Notes: generated by a model from the sequence alone, not told the origin. Shown: positions 1-7,683, counted from the stretch's first letter. The stretch is DNA of 10,588 bases from JAFDVL01 sp031409955 (GCA_031409955.1 JANNYF010000297.1:1-10588), one strand, 5' to 3'. Numbers and translations: made by a program.

Positions 1-1
1 G

Positions 2-322
2 TCGTTTGCGTTTGAGGGGGAGATTCTGAAAGACGCCATCCAAGCTACGTTTACGCGCCAACGCACAGCATTGCCGGAAAACGTTCCCGTCGGGTTGTCA
101 GCCAGCTACGGTAATCACCCAGAGAAGCAGGCGCAATGGCGAGCCTTTTTGCGACGTGGCAAATTAAAGGCGGCGACGGTTCCGTTACCCGATGTGGTCA
201 CACGCTTACACGAGTTTCTGATGCCGCCGATCAATGCGCTCCGTGCTGGGGAAACGTTTACGGCGCAATGGCTGCCGCGCCAAGGCTGGGACACTCCTGC
301 GCGGGAGGAGAAAAGCGAATGA
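2..322 (+). CDS. AbiEii/AbiGii-type nucleotidyltransferase, C-terminal end (5' truncated by window)
   Basis: The frame is open from base 2, so the gene begins before the window; about 106 C-terminal residues are visible. They carry the pattern I associate with the C-terminus of AbiEii-type nucleotidyltransferases (DUF1814): FEGEILKDAIQATFTRQ, then GLSASYGNHPEKQAQWRAFL, then a helix ending in VVTRLHEFLMPP. Known members are nucleotidyltransferases, some of them toxins of abortive-infection or toxin-antitoxin pairs. The catalytic domain lies upstream and cannot be checked here, so activity is inferred from the family. The TTG at 71 is not a credible start because homologous sequence continues upstream of it. 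The stop TGA (320-322) overlaps the ATG of the exonuclease gene, which implies translational coupling. No AbiEi-type antitoxin gene lies in the visible part. Confidence 0.8.
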   Translation, partial: SFAFEGEILKDAIQATFTRQRTALPENVPVGLSASYGNHPEKQAQWRAFLRRGKLKAATVPLPDVVTRLHEFLMPPINALRAGETFTAQWLPRQGWDTPAREEKSE

Positions 323-873
323 GTGAGATTTATGTCAGCACCGATGTCGAGACAGACGGCCCGATTCCCGGCGTGCATTCGATGTTGAGTTTTGGCTCCG
401 CTGCCTATCGCAGCGACAAGACGCTCGTCAGCACGTTCACTGCCAATCTGGAAACCTTGCCCGAAGCACAGCCCTGTCCGAAAACGATGGTGTGGTGGCA
501 AACACAGCCCGCAGCCTGGGCCGCTTGTCGAGAGCATCTGCAAGCGCCGGAGACAGCAATGAAAGCCTATGACGAATGGCTCAAACAATTGCCCGGCAAG
601 CCCGTGTTTGTGGGGTATCCGGCAGCCTTCGATTTTCTGTTCGTCTACTGGTATCTGATTCGCTTTGTGGGCGAGAGTCCGTTTTCGCATTCGGCGCTGG
701 ACATCAAGACCTACGCGATGGCGCTACTGAAAAAAGGCTACCGAGAAAGCACGAAACGCAATATGCCGAAAGCGTGGTTTGATGCATTGCCGCACACACA
801 TCGCGCGTTAGATGATGCGATTGAACAAGGCGCGTTGTTTTGCAATATGCTCGCAGCCAATTTACAGAGGTAA
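319..873 (+). CDS. DEDDh-family 3'-5' exonuclease (DnaQ-like fold)
   Basis: This 184-residue protein has the three exonuclease motifs of the DnaQ superfamily. Motif Exo I is STDVETDG with D9 and E11, Exo II is YPAAFDFLFVYW with D105, and Exo III is HTHRALDDA with H161 and D166. Together these form the complete DEDDh set for two-metal-ion hydrolysis of single-stranded DNA or RNA ends. The protein is a single domain with no polymerase or helicase part, and no signal peptide is seen, so it is probably cytosolic. I chose the ATG at 319 because GGGAGGAG (302-309) lies 9 bases before it and it overlaps the upstream stop as ATGA; the longer reading from 136 runs through the upstream gene out of frame. 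Related stand-alone proteins are often annotated as 3'-5' exoribonuclease or exonuclease; the substrate is unknown. Coupling to a nucleotidyltransferase pairs an enzyme that adds nucleotides with one that removes them. Confidence 0.82.
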   Translation: MSEIYVSTDVETDGPIPGVHSMLSFGSAAYRSDKTLVSTFTANLETLPEAQPCPKTMVWWQTQPAAWAACREHLQAPETAMKAYDEWLKQLPGKPVFVGYPAAFDFLFVYWYLIRFVGESPFSHSALDIKTYAMALLKKGYRESTKRNMPKAWFDALPHTHRALDDAIEQGALFCNMLAANLQR

Positions 874-912
874 AGAGCAAACCTTCACCCTGAACCAAGC
901 CAAACCCACAGC

Positions 913-3900
913 TTATCGCTCATACGAAAATTCGTGATCTACATCCTCGCGTGCAGGTGCGTTGTTTGCTTCTCTTCGGGGTAATTCCTGCGGCGCAGGC
1001 AAGCGATCAAAATGCCAGGGCTGATCGGACTCCACGACCCAAGTAATGCGGTCAGAATTGTCCGGCGAAGGCGGCTGCGTTGGATTCCGTTCCGGTGTAA
1101 AAGCACGCTCGTTGCGCAACGGTGTTTCGGGTGTTTGGGCGAGGGTATCCGACGCAAATCCTGGCTGACGATCCGGTTCCAATTGAAGCTCTCGCTTTTC
1201 AACCAGCGTCTCTTTGACAGTGCGGGTTTGCCCGATTTCGCGCGGATGATATCCCGCGATTCAAAGCCGCGATAGAGGTCTTCCCGCGTGCGAACGGCAT
1301 ACTCTTCTAACGCTTGCCAGCGATGCGCGTCATTCGGAGTCAGCTTGGTCAAAGCGGCCTGGTTGATCTTTTCCTGGTTCGCCGATGCGCCAATCTTTTC
1401 TTGCACGAATTCCTCCAACATGTGATGCGCGAGGCGGGCACGTTGCTGCGAATTTTCTTGCAGGTGTGCGATGGTGTCGCTCAATTGTTGCGCCTTTGGT
1501 TCTGCCGTAAATACTTCCGGCGTGGCAAGCTGTTCCCAAGCCTGCTGGCGTGCCTGTTGACGAAGTTTGATTTGGTCTTCCGCAGGCAGCAGGGAGCGCG
1601 CTTCCGTGATGGAAAGTTGATATTCCTCTTTGCTGACAAGAATGCCTCTGGTGGCTGCCTGTCGCTGTTGGACGGCTTCCTTGAGGAGGCGATGCTCAAT
1701 TGCACCCATGCTCGCCATATATTCACGATACGCTTGGCTTTCACGCGGCAACTCGCCCCACGAACGCGGCGTGGCGGTGCTTCGTTCTGCTGTGGCCTTG
1801 GTCGTTTCGCACGGCGGTGCTTCCGGGCGAAGGTAGGGGTGTTTTTTCGCTTCAATGCGTTCCAGCAAATAGGTGCGTTCGTGCGGTGGTAGTCGCTCGT
1901 ACAAGGGCTGTAAATCCAGGTTGCCGGGGTTGTCCATCTTTTCGTTGAGCAGGCTGGCTTGATAGTGTTTGAGGGCGGGCAAGCTTTGGCGTGTATCCAG
2001 TTCTGTGAGCATTTTCTCTAATGTGCCAGAAGGCTGTACATGGCCTTCGTGTAGGTCACGCACGCGTGTCGCGCGCGCTTCCCGCAACACGCCCCAGGTG
2101 TAGCGCAGTTCGCGCATTTCCGGCGTGTGATGCTCTGGCGCGCGGCCAAAAAAGAGCAGGCTTCGCTCGCGGGCATTGAGCGGCATGACTTCTAGTTGGG
2201 GATGATGAACAGGGTCTGCTTTGTGTAGCCGTAGTGCCTCACCGCGCGCCAGATTTTCACGTAGAAATTGCTCGGCAACACGATTCAATTCTTCCGCAGA
2301 AGTGGTTGCGATCAACTGCTGATGTGCAGAGCGGAATGCGGCGGAGGAATGGAGCGCCCGCGTTTCTGAATCGCGCATTCGCTCTTCCAGATAGGCTTTG
2401 AGAAATTCACTGACTTTGAAGCGTTCGGCGCGCGCTTCTTCTGAGAGTTCCGGTTTGTACGTCGCGCCCTCAATGGCGGTGAGCAAGGCGCGTTTTTCTT
2501 TGCCGCTTTCTAGTAAACGATCCAATGCAGGCAATGATTGTGCAACCAGTTTCTCTTGCGCTTCCAGCGATAATCCTGGTGGGAAATGCAATGACTCTTC
2601 GCGCAGATTGATGGTGCGCGCAGCGGTATTGAAGGAGCCTATACTGTCAGGCTCAGCGCGACTGCTCGCTTGACGATCCTCCAATGAAACGACTGTTCCT
2701 AATGCCTCCACGCTCTCACGTGTTTCCAACGATTTCATTGCTTCCGCCAACGGGCGCATTTCCGCCAATGTTTTTTCCATGGCCTCTTCGCGTGAAGCCG
2801 CGCGATCTGCGGATTTCAATTGCGCGTAGTAATGCTGAAACACCTCGACTTCCGTGCGCACATCCGCCGTTTGCCCGGCTATGGATTTCGCCAGAGTATG
2901 AAATTCAGTGGCTTGTTCCGCATTGCCAATGCGCGCTATGGCATACGGCAGGCTCGTGATGAATGGTTGCTCGTTAGAGGCAGCAATCTCGTGTTCTTCA
3001 GCGGGAAGTGTCAGCACCTCGCCGTTGAGGCTTGCTCCGTGTTCATAGAGATCGCGGAGCGACTGACTTTCCTGCCCTAACCAATCCGCTTGTTCGTAGG
3101 GCGTACGATAATCGGGATCATCCAAATTGGCCGTGCGGAACGCGGTGCGCAAATCACGAACTGATGGACGTTCGTTTGGCTCCGGTTGCGCTCCGCGCAG
3201 AATGATTTCTGTAGTGAGTTCGCGTCCTGCCAATGAGGGATTTCGCTGCGCCGCTGCCAGCAATCGTTCGGGGGCAGAGTCGCTTTTGCCTATGACATTT
3301 TTCTGCCCGTCGGCTGCTGGCAATACTCGTGCGTTTTTGCCTGCCTCTTTGTGCTGTGGTGGTTGCTGCCGAAAGCGTTCTTGCGCACGATCCAGCGCCG
3401 AAGCAAACGCCTGACTGAAGCTGCCGGGATGAATTTTCTCGGCACCATTTTCATCCTGCGAACGGCTGGGCAGTGCGCTTTCTGGTAGGCGATTGAAACG
3501 CTTGGGTTGTCCCGTTTCGTGCACCACATAATCTCTGTGAATGAGCAGATGCAAATGCGGATGTTCGGTATTGCGATGCACGCCCGCAACCCAGCGCAAA
3601 TCCTCGGCGTCGAGTTCGCTGGCAATCTCTGCAATGGCTTCGCGCGTAACGTCTTTGAGAGCTTGTTGGCGAGTAATCTCATCACGACCGAGAGCTTGAA
3701 AATCGTCCGCTTTCAAGCTTATTGCCAGATGGGCGACTTCATCTTTCGTCGGTGTGCGACCTGCGGTTAACACGCGCTCAGCTTGCCAAAAACTCAGGGT
3801 GTTTTCTTGCGCGGAAAATAATTTGCGCGGTTCGGTTCCTTCACGTTCTTCGTCTCGATCTCGATAGGCAATATAGCGCGCGGCTTGGCTGACATTGCCG

Positions 3901-3938
3901 CCACCCGGTGCAGCTTTGATGGATACGACAACTCTCAT
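913..3938 (-). CDS. MOB-type relaxase, frameshifted near its C-terminus
   Basis: The N-terminal domain (about residues 1-190) is a relaxase of the relaxase/mobilisation-nuclease type, which nicks oriT and leads the strand during conjugative transfer. The histidine cluster GVHRNTEHPHLHLLIH has H121, H126, H128, H130 and H134 as likely metal ligands. ARYIAYRDRD near the N-terminus offers Y22 or Y25 as catalytic tyrosine. The rest, about 800 residues, is charged and largely helical, and I recognise no helicase or primase motif. AAGGAGG (3943-3949) lies 4 bases before the ATG, inside the end of the upstream gene, and the ATG overlaps that gene's stop. The long frame reads to 939, but from about 1240 its sequence becomes Arg/Ser-rich and unlike the rest. 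The next frame instead gives REIGQTRTVKETLVEKRELQ and reads to a stop at 913. Removing one CG from CGCGCG (1239-1244) joins the two into exactly 1,007 residues. Confidence 0.85.
1239..1244 (-). repeat. CGCGCG run at the relaxase frameshift
   Basis: On the minus strand, codons ATC ATC CGC switch here from the frame giving AKSGKPALSK to the frame giving EIGQTRTVKE. The second frame continues the acidic/basic helical character of the protein and stays open for about 110 residues. One extra CG unit (or one missing base) accounts for the shift. A slippage mutation, a sequencing or assembly error, or a natural C-terminal variant would all look the same here. Confidence 0.6.
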
Positions 3939-4510
3939 TTGGCCTCCTTCTGCGGTTGGGATGGCAGGATGGTGAGCAGGATGGTTTCTACGTTCTGGCG
4001 GCTGCGGGTTTCCTGTTCCGCCACAAGCTTGTGGGCGGCTTCTTCACTCACGCCACGACTGAGCAGAAAGTTTTGCAGCAAGAGATGTGACTTCATTTCG
4101 GCAGCAATCGTGAAGCCGAGAATTTCGGTCAAGAGCGGCTGGAGCGGAAGCTGTTGGGACGCGAGTTTTGCAAGCGTTGCTTTCACTTCTTTCAACTCAT
4201 TTCCTGTGGCCTGTTGTTCGGTGCGATGCACCTCTTGCTGATCGCGTTTGAAGGCTTGCAACCGGCGATTGACAAGGGCTTCATGCACTAACTCGCGGAG
4301 CGTATCGCTGATCGTTTTGCGTGGTTCGGTTTGTGAAAGTTTGATGACTTCACACAAATCGTCCACATTGGTCGCCTGAAAGTGCTCGTGACTGCGCTGG
4401 CGACAACGGATACATTGGGCTAGGTGCTCTAGCGCAGCCATCATTTCTGCGGATGGTAAGGCCCGTGCCTGAAACAAGATGATTTTGGGATCGGAAAGAT
4501 GGTCGTTCAT
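3935..4510 (-). CDS. Putative HC2 zinc-finger protein (anti-sigma-like N-terminus) in relaxase operon
   Basis: This 191-residue protein begins MNDHLSDPKIILFQARALP and then has EHLAQCIRCRQ, with H29, C33 and C36 in the H-x3-C-x2-C spacing of the zf-HC2 domain found at the N-terminus of many anti-sigma factors. Residues 60-130 are charged and helical, probably coiled coil. The remainder (about 135-191) contains a moderately hydrophobic stretch but no clear membrane segment, unlike classical membrane-bound anti-sigmas. The gene follows the sigma-like gene by 88 bases and overlaps the relaxase start by 4 bases (ATGA), so it is translated together with the relaxase. It could be a soluble anti-sigma factor, or a relaxosome accessory (MobC-like) protein that reuses the zinc motif; the sequence does not decide. 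No strong Shine-Dalgarno sequence is seen before the ATG at 4510. Confidence 0.6.
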   Translation of the reverse strand: MNDHLSDPKIILFQARALPSAEMMAALEHLAQCIRCRQRSHEHFQATNVDDLCEVIKLSQTEPRKTISDTLRELVHEALVNRRLQAFKRDQQEVHRTEQQATGNELKEVKATLAKLASQQLPLQPLLTEILGFTIAAEMKSHLLLQNFLLSRGVSEEAAHKLVAEQETRSRQNVETILLTILPSQPQKEAK

Positions 4511-4598
4511 GAGTACCGTGTTTTCTGTCGGAAGCTATCGCATCAAAAGTAACTTCGTTGATATTGACGATAGTTGCTGTGGCGAATTCCCTCAACTG

Positions 4599-5637
4599 TC
4601 ATTTTTCTTTTCGTATTCGTGCGCGCAGTTGTTGCAGGCCGCGCCAGCGCCATTTGTTTACCATCGCACGCGTGGTGCCGAGATAATTGGCGACGCCCGC
4701 GTTATCCATCGGCAGTTGCCGCAACAACTCGATGAACTCGCTGTGTGATAGCTCAAGATCACCCGCAAGCTGTTTCCAGGGAATAGCTTCCGCCTCCAAC
4801 AAAATACTGAACAGATCATTGCCGTTTTGATCCATCAGGCTCAGACAAACGGCAGCCCGTTGTTGCGAGGGGAGTTGTTTGATTTCTTCCCAGAGCAATT
4901 GGAGCGTGGCTCGTCCTTCTAAGCGCAGTTCTGCATTAGTCGCAGGATCAATGGGTTGCCAGTCCGTAGCTTCCTGCTCTTGTTCTAACGACTCCAGCGG
5001 ATGATCCTGCGTTCCCAGTAGTGTCGTGAGCAGTTTCGTCATCGCCTCCAGTTCCACTGGCCCGCCTGCCTTGTTGCAGGACTTCGGCGACGAGTTGCGT
5101 GAATGACAGCCGTTGTATGTTCTCATCCGAGACGGAGAATGAGCCTGGGAAGGTTTGCCATTTTCTGATTTGCTCCATGGCTGTGCTTGATTTAGCCTCG
5201 CCTTCCCACGCCGTAAATCCACAAAGTTGTTCGTGTGCTGTTCCTGGCCAAATTTTGAAATCCCGATGCCGTACGAAAAGCTCACACAGTTTGTTTTTGA
5301 ACCGGGCGCGGTTGGGCGATTTGGCTCGTAGATAGTCGTGACAGGCATTGGTGGCGATTGTGATGACCAGATTACGGAAATTGTGGATGGCGTTCTTTTC
5401 CGAGTCGGCCAGCCAGTCCTGGCTCCGTTGGAGCAGTCTGATCAAAATGTCTTGATAAAGGTTCTCGGCCTCCGGTTGCTGCGGATTTGCCCCTAAGTGA
5501 TTGACATATAATCCCAGCCGTTGCCGCAGCACTTTTCTAATGAGTGGTGCTGCTTCGTGCAAGAGTAGCTCACTCAGAAACTGTTCACGCTCGGCCTCAT
5601 TGGCGATCTTCAAGCTTGATGGCAGGCTCGCATCCAT
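4599..5637 (-). CDS. Divergent sigma-70/ECF-like RNA polymerase sigma factor, frameshifted
   Basis: Two overlapping reading frames join into one protein of 344 residues. The first 189 residues carry a sigma region 2-like segment: AENLYQDILIRLLQ, then NFRNLVITIATNACHDYLRAKSP. The second part has LPSQQRAAVCLSL (about 254-266) followed by the putative helix-turn-helix DNAGVANYLGTTRAMVNKW (310-328), in the place of region 4. The region between them, with CGFTAWEGEAKSS and GGPVELEAMTKLL, resembles long ECF-like sigma factors I recall from Acidobacteriota; ordinary ECF factors are about 190 residues. The frames meet at an AGGC-AGGC tandem (5064-5071); removing one unit gives exactly 345 codons including the stop. 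I prefer the ATG at 5637 because AAAGGAA (5645-5651) lies 7 bases before it; an in-frame GTG at 5718 would add 27 residues but has no visible ribosome site. It heads the operon with the HC2 protein and relaxase genes. Confidence 0.72.
5064..5071 (-). repeat. AGGC-AGGC tandem at the sigma-factor frameshift
   Basis: On the minus strand the sequence reads CAA-GGC-AGGC-GGG. Deleting one AGGC unit gives CAA GGC GGG CCA, that is LQQGGPVEL, which connects both halves of the sigma factor smoothly. The duplication is perfect, and its 4-bp length explains the +1 shift. Confidence 0.65.
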
Positions 5638-5644
5638 TGAAATA

Positions 5645-5651
5645 TTCCTTT
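5645..5651 (-). promoter_or_regulatory. Shine-Dalgarno site that decides the sigma-factor start
   Basis: On the minus strand AAAGGAA stands 7 bases before the ATG at 5637. The upstream in-frame GTG at 5718 lacks such a site, so the shorter start is preferred. Confidence 0.6.
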
Positions 5652-5673
5652 GCGCCGCAACAGCCTGGCCCGG

Positions 5674-5691
5674 AGCCAAAATAGGTTGGCT
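5674..5691. repeat. Short inverted repeat upstream of the sigma-relaxase operon
   Basis: AGCCAA pairs with TTGGCT across a 6-base AATAGG loop, a perfect 6-bp stem. It lies 37 bases upstream of the sigma ATG, so it may be a leader hairpin, an operator, or part of an origin of transfer. Confidence 0.45.
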
Positions 5692-5856
5692 ATCGCCTTT
5701 CTGTTCGACATAAGTCACGAATATTCAGTTACGGCGAGGCATAAGAAGTGGCTAGGTATATGTATTTATTAGGGGCGGCTTGGGCGGCAAATGATAACAC
5801 AAAATATCCACGCACCCGATTAAGTTTATTTCAGCATACTCAAAATCCCGGAACCC

Positions 5857-6275
5857 ATGGCTGTAGAGTTCAAAAGCGCTGCCCTCGCGCGCCAACCGAA
5901 CAAGTACGAAGCGGCAACCGTGCCAATGTGCAGGCAACCGCCATCGCAGGCGTGACGAATGTCGTAATGCAAGCACGTGAAGACCTGATGCGGCGCGTGT
6001 TGCAGGCAATGGCCAATGATGAACTCTTTGTTTCTGACCTAAGCCCAACACAAAACGAGCAGCTACAAGCGCAAGTCACAGCAGCCATCCTTGCCGGGCA
6101 GCATTCGCTTGATGCCGAACTGCGCGCGATCAACGCTGATGGTAACAACGTGACGCGCGCGGTTGGTCGCATTTACGATGTGTTGTTCATGACACTGCAA
6201 AGGCGAATTCACTTTCGCCTGCGGAATGAAGATGCTAAAAGGCAAGTTAATTGTCGAATGAAAGGGCAAAACAAG
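5857..6275 (+). pseudogene. Unrecognised ORF with an apparent one-base frameshift
   Basis: I do not recognise this product. The ATG at 5857 opens with MAVEFKSAALARQPNKYEAA, and a stop follows after 32 codons. In the next frame the reading continues as ANVQATAIAGVTNVVMQARE and then a mixed alpha-helical sequence ending near GRIYDVLFMTLQRRIHF. Adding one G in the GTGCC near 5936-5939 (GTGGCC) merges the two as EAATVANVQATAI, so a one-base deletion is the simplest explanation. After repair the frame has no stop of its own and runs on into the following signal-peptide gene, to the TGA at 6327-6329, so its true 3' end is uncertain. A 7-bp inverted repeat, AGGCGAA/TTCGCCT (6201-6220), lies near the 3' end. 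The start lacks a good ribosome site. No membrane segment or known motif is seen. Confidence 0.4.
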
Positions 6276-6444
6276 ATGGTCAGAATTGCCAGACAAGCCT
6301 GCAAGCTGTTCTTGCGGGCCGTGCTGTGAAGTGTGTGGGCGCTATTCGTCAACGCACAAACTCCACAGCCGAGCCAAGATGCACTACCGATCACGTACAA
6401 GATTATTCACGATCATGCCATCGGTCAGGGCCAGGGCGAGCTTA

Positions 6445-6464
6445 GAGCGTGTACGAAAACTAAA
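6445..6464. repeat. Left terminal inverted repeat of the IS
   Basis: It begins GAGCGTGTACGAAAAC and matches the other end at 18 of 20 bases. The transposase stop codon (6460-6462) lies inside it. Confidence 0.85.
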
Positions 6465-7242
6465 AGCGGAACGCGATAATGGCACAGGCCAAGCAAAGAA
6501 AGGCGTACCGGCTTTCCCAATTGGTGACCAGACGGCGGAAACGATCTAACCAAGCGTGCGCGCGTTCCACCACCCAACGGCGTGCTTGTCCGCCTTCGTG
6601 CTGGAGCACCTCGTCCGGGCGACCGCCTTTCGGTGCGATGTGTGCGACATAATTTTCCTGACACAAAGTCGTGCGGGTTGGTTCGTTGTCAAAAGCCGCA
6701 TCTAAACACAGGTTTTGCGGTTGGGCCGTCGTCGGTTGCGGACGCACGACCACGGGATTCGCCAGCAAGTCTGGCAAGGCGAGGTGATCGTTGACATTCG
6801 CCGGGGTGGTAATAACTGCCAGCGGTACACCGCGTCCGTCCACGAGGACCTCGTCTTTCCTGCCGGGTTTCGCGCGGTCGGTGGGATTGGGGCCGTTGTC
6901 TGGGCCACCCAAGGGCGAGCGCACGTAAGTGCCATCGCTACTTTGCCACTCCCACACAATGCCGTGCAGGTCATCATAATAGTGCAAGCACAGGTGCCAG
7001 ATGGCTTCAAAGAAATGGGCGTCGCGCCACGCGCAAAAGCGGGTGTAGACCGTAGACCAAGGGCCATATTCCCTGGGCATTTCGCGCCACGCATTGCCAC
7101 CGCGCAAGATATAGAAGATGCCATTGAGCATCGTCTGATCATCTGCCGGTGGGCGCCCACCCTTCGTGCGTTGTGGGCGTGCTGGAATTTGTGGTTCAAT
7201 GAGCTGCCAAAGCTCGTCAGGTATTGCTCGTAAGGTTGTCAT
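6460..7242 (-). CDS. IS5-family DDE transposase
   Basis: This 260-residue single-frame transposase catalyses cut-and-paste movement of the IS. The N-terminal part (about 1-90) has the IS5-type helical domain: IPDELWQLIEPQIP, then GRPPADDQTMLNGIFYILRGG. The catalytic core has SSDGTYVRS with D103, GPNPTDRAKPGRKDEVLVDG, LCLDAAFDN with D181, and RWVVERAHAWLDRFRRL with E226, so the DDE triad is complete. Its length is normal for the family. The ATG at 7242 is preceded directly by GAGG, too close for an ideal ribosome site, so expression is probably low, as is usual for ISs. It is transcribed opposite to the gene it interrupts. Confidence 0.92.
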   Translation of the reverse strand: MTTLRAIPDELWQLIEPQIPARPQRTKGGRPPADDQTMLNGIFYILRGGNAWREMPREYGPWSTVYTRFCAWRDAHFFEAIWHLCLHYYDDLHGIVWEWQSSDGTYVRSPLGGPDNGPNPTDRAKPGRKDEVLVDGRGVPLAVITTPANVNDHLALPDLLANPVVVRPQPTTAQPQNLCLDAAFDNEPTRTTLCQENYVAHIAPKGGRPDEVLQHEGGQARRWVVERAHAWLDRFRRLVTNWESRYAFLCLACAIIAFRF

Positions 7243-7264
7243 CCTCAGAGTTTACTTGGGGAGC

Positions 7265-7284
7265 TTTGGTTTTCGTACACGCTT
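7265..7284. repeat. Right terminal inverted repeat of the IS
   Basis: Its reverse complement begins AAGCGTGTACGAAAAC. It differs from the left end only at positions 1 and 17 of the 20 bases compared. Confidence 0.85.
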
Positions 7285-7683
7285 TTAGCATAATTGAGAG
7301 CGGCATTGAATTCAAAGGCGAGGGTAAGGGTGAAGACCGTCACAGCCGCAACTGGCGCGCCGACGACATAAAACGTTTGGCAATTACGCGCGATGAACTG
7401 CGCGTGACAGTTTATGAGGCCGCGCGCCTCCCCATCATTCCACGCAAAGTGCCGGTTACCGATGGCAAGGCGGTTCGCTAAGGTACAAAGCACGATTACG
7501 TTTTCAGGTTGCACGAAGGAGCAATTATGCCAGAGGTCGTACAGGCGCTGTTTGCGCGCTTCCATCGCCCCATTGCCACCAGCGTGATTCCGAATGACGA
7601 AGCCAAAACCAGCCATCTGCTCTTTGAAATCCCCGTCTTTCATCGTAACCGCGCAGGTGGCAAATCAGGAATGCTGCGTGTCT

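Larger units (their letters stand above)
5638..5856. promoter_or_regulatory. Divergent intergenic region between sigma operon and plus-strand ORF
   Basis: The 219 bases separate the minus-strand sigma operon from the plus-strand reading frame starting at 5857, so promoters in both directions are expected here. The stretch 5755-5840 is AT-rich. AATATTC occurs twice (5641-5647 and 5720-5726), the second time within the palindrome GAATATTC (5719-5726). An inverted repeat AGCCAA-AATAGG-TTGGCT lies at 5674-5691. I cannot point to a convincing -35/-10 pair. Lying next to a relaxase operon, the region is also a candidate for oriT, but no known nic-site consensus was recognised. Confidence 0.4.
6445..7284 (-). 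mobile_element. IS5-family insertion sequence, 840 bp, complete
   Basis: The ends are imperfect inverted repeats: 6445-6464 and the reverse complement of 7265-7284 agree at 18 of 20 positions, with the shared core AGCGTGTACGAAAAC. TTA flanks both ends (6442-6444 and 7285-7287) and fits a 3-bp TNA target duplication, as seen in parts of the IS5 family. The element holds a single transposase gene and interrupts the two-domain secreted-protein gene. Both ends and the transposase look intact, so it could still be mobile. Confidence 0.88.

Noticed and set aside
115..690. Minus-strand open frame of 191 codons opposite the nucleotidyltransferase and exonuclease genes
   Set aside because: It is antisense to two recognisable coding regions and its product is Cys/Arg-rich with no motif, so it is a shadow.
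874..912. Terminator between the converging exonuclease and relaxase genes
   Set aside because: The 39-base gap has no hairpin of useful length and no T-run on either strand.
1314..1892. Plus-strand open frame of 192 codons inside the relaxase region
   Set aside because: It is antisense to a clear relaxase reading frame and has low-complexity Phe/Arg/Leu composition typical of shadows.
5064..5071. Programmed ribosomal frameshifting in the sigma factor
   Set aside because: The site has no slippery heptamer and the shift is cleanly explained by a 4-bp duplication; a programmed event would not need one.
5748..5856. Start of the unrecognised ORF at 5748, giving a 193-residue protein
   Set aside because: The residues from 5748 to about 5935 in that frame look random, while the frame from 5857 gives a plausible N-terminus that joins the later sequence by one base.
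6715..7233. Plus-strand open frame of 172 codons across the IS
   Set aside because: It is antisense to a transposase with a full DDE triad.
6442..7288. A 4-bp TTAG target duplication for the IS
   Set aside because: TTAG does occur at both junctions, but taking it as the duplication would shift the two ends out of register by one base; TTA keeps the inverted repeats equal in length and restores the host reading frame exactly.
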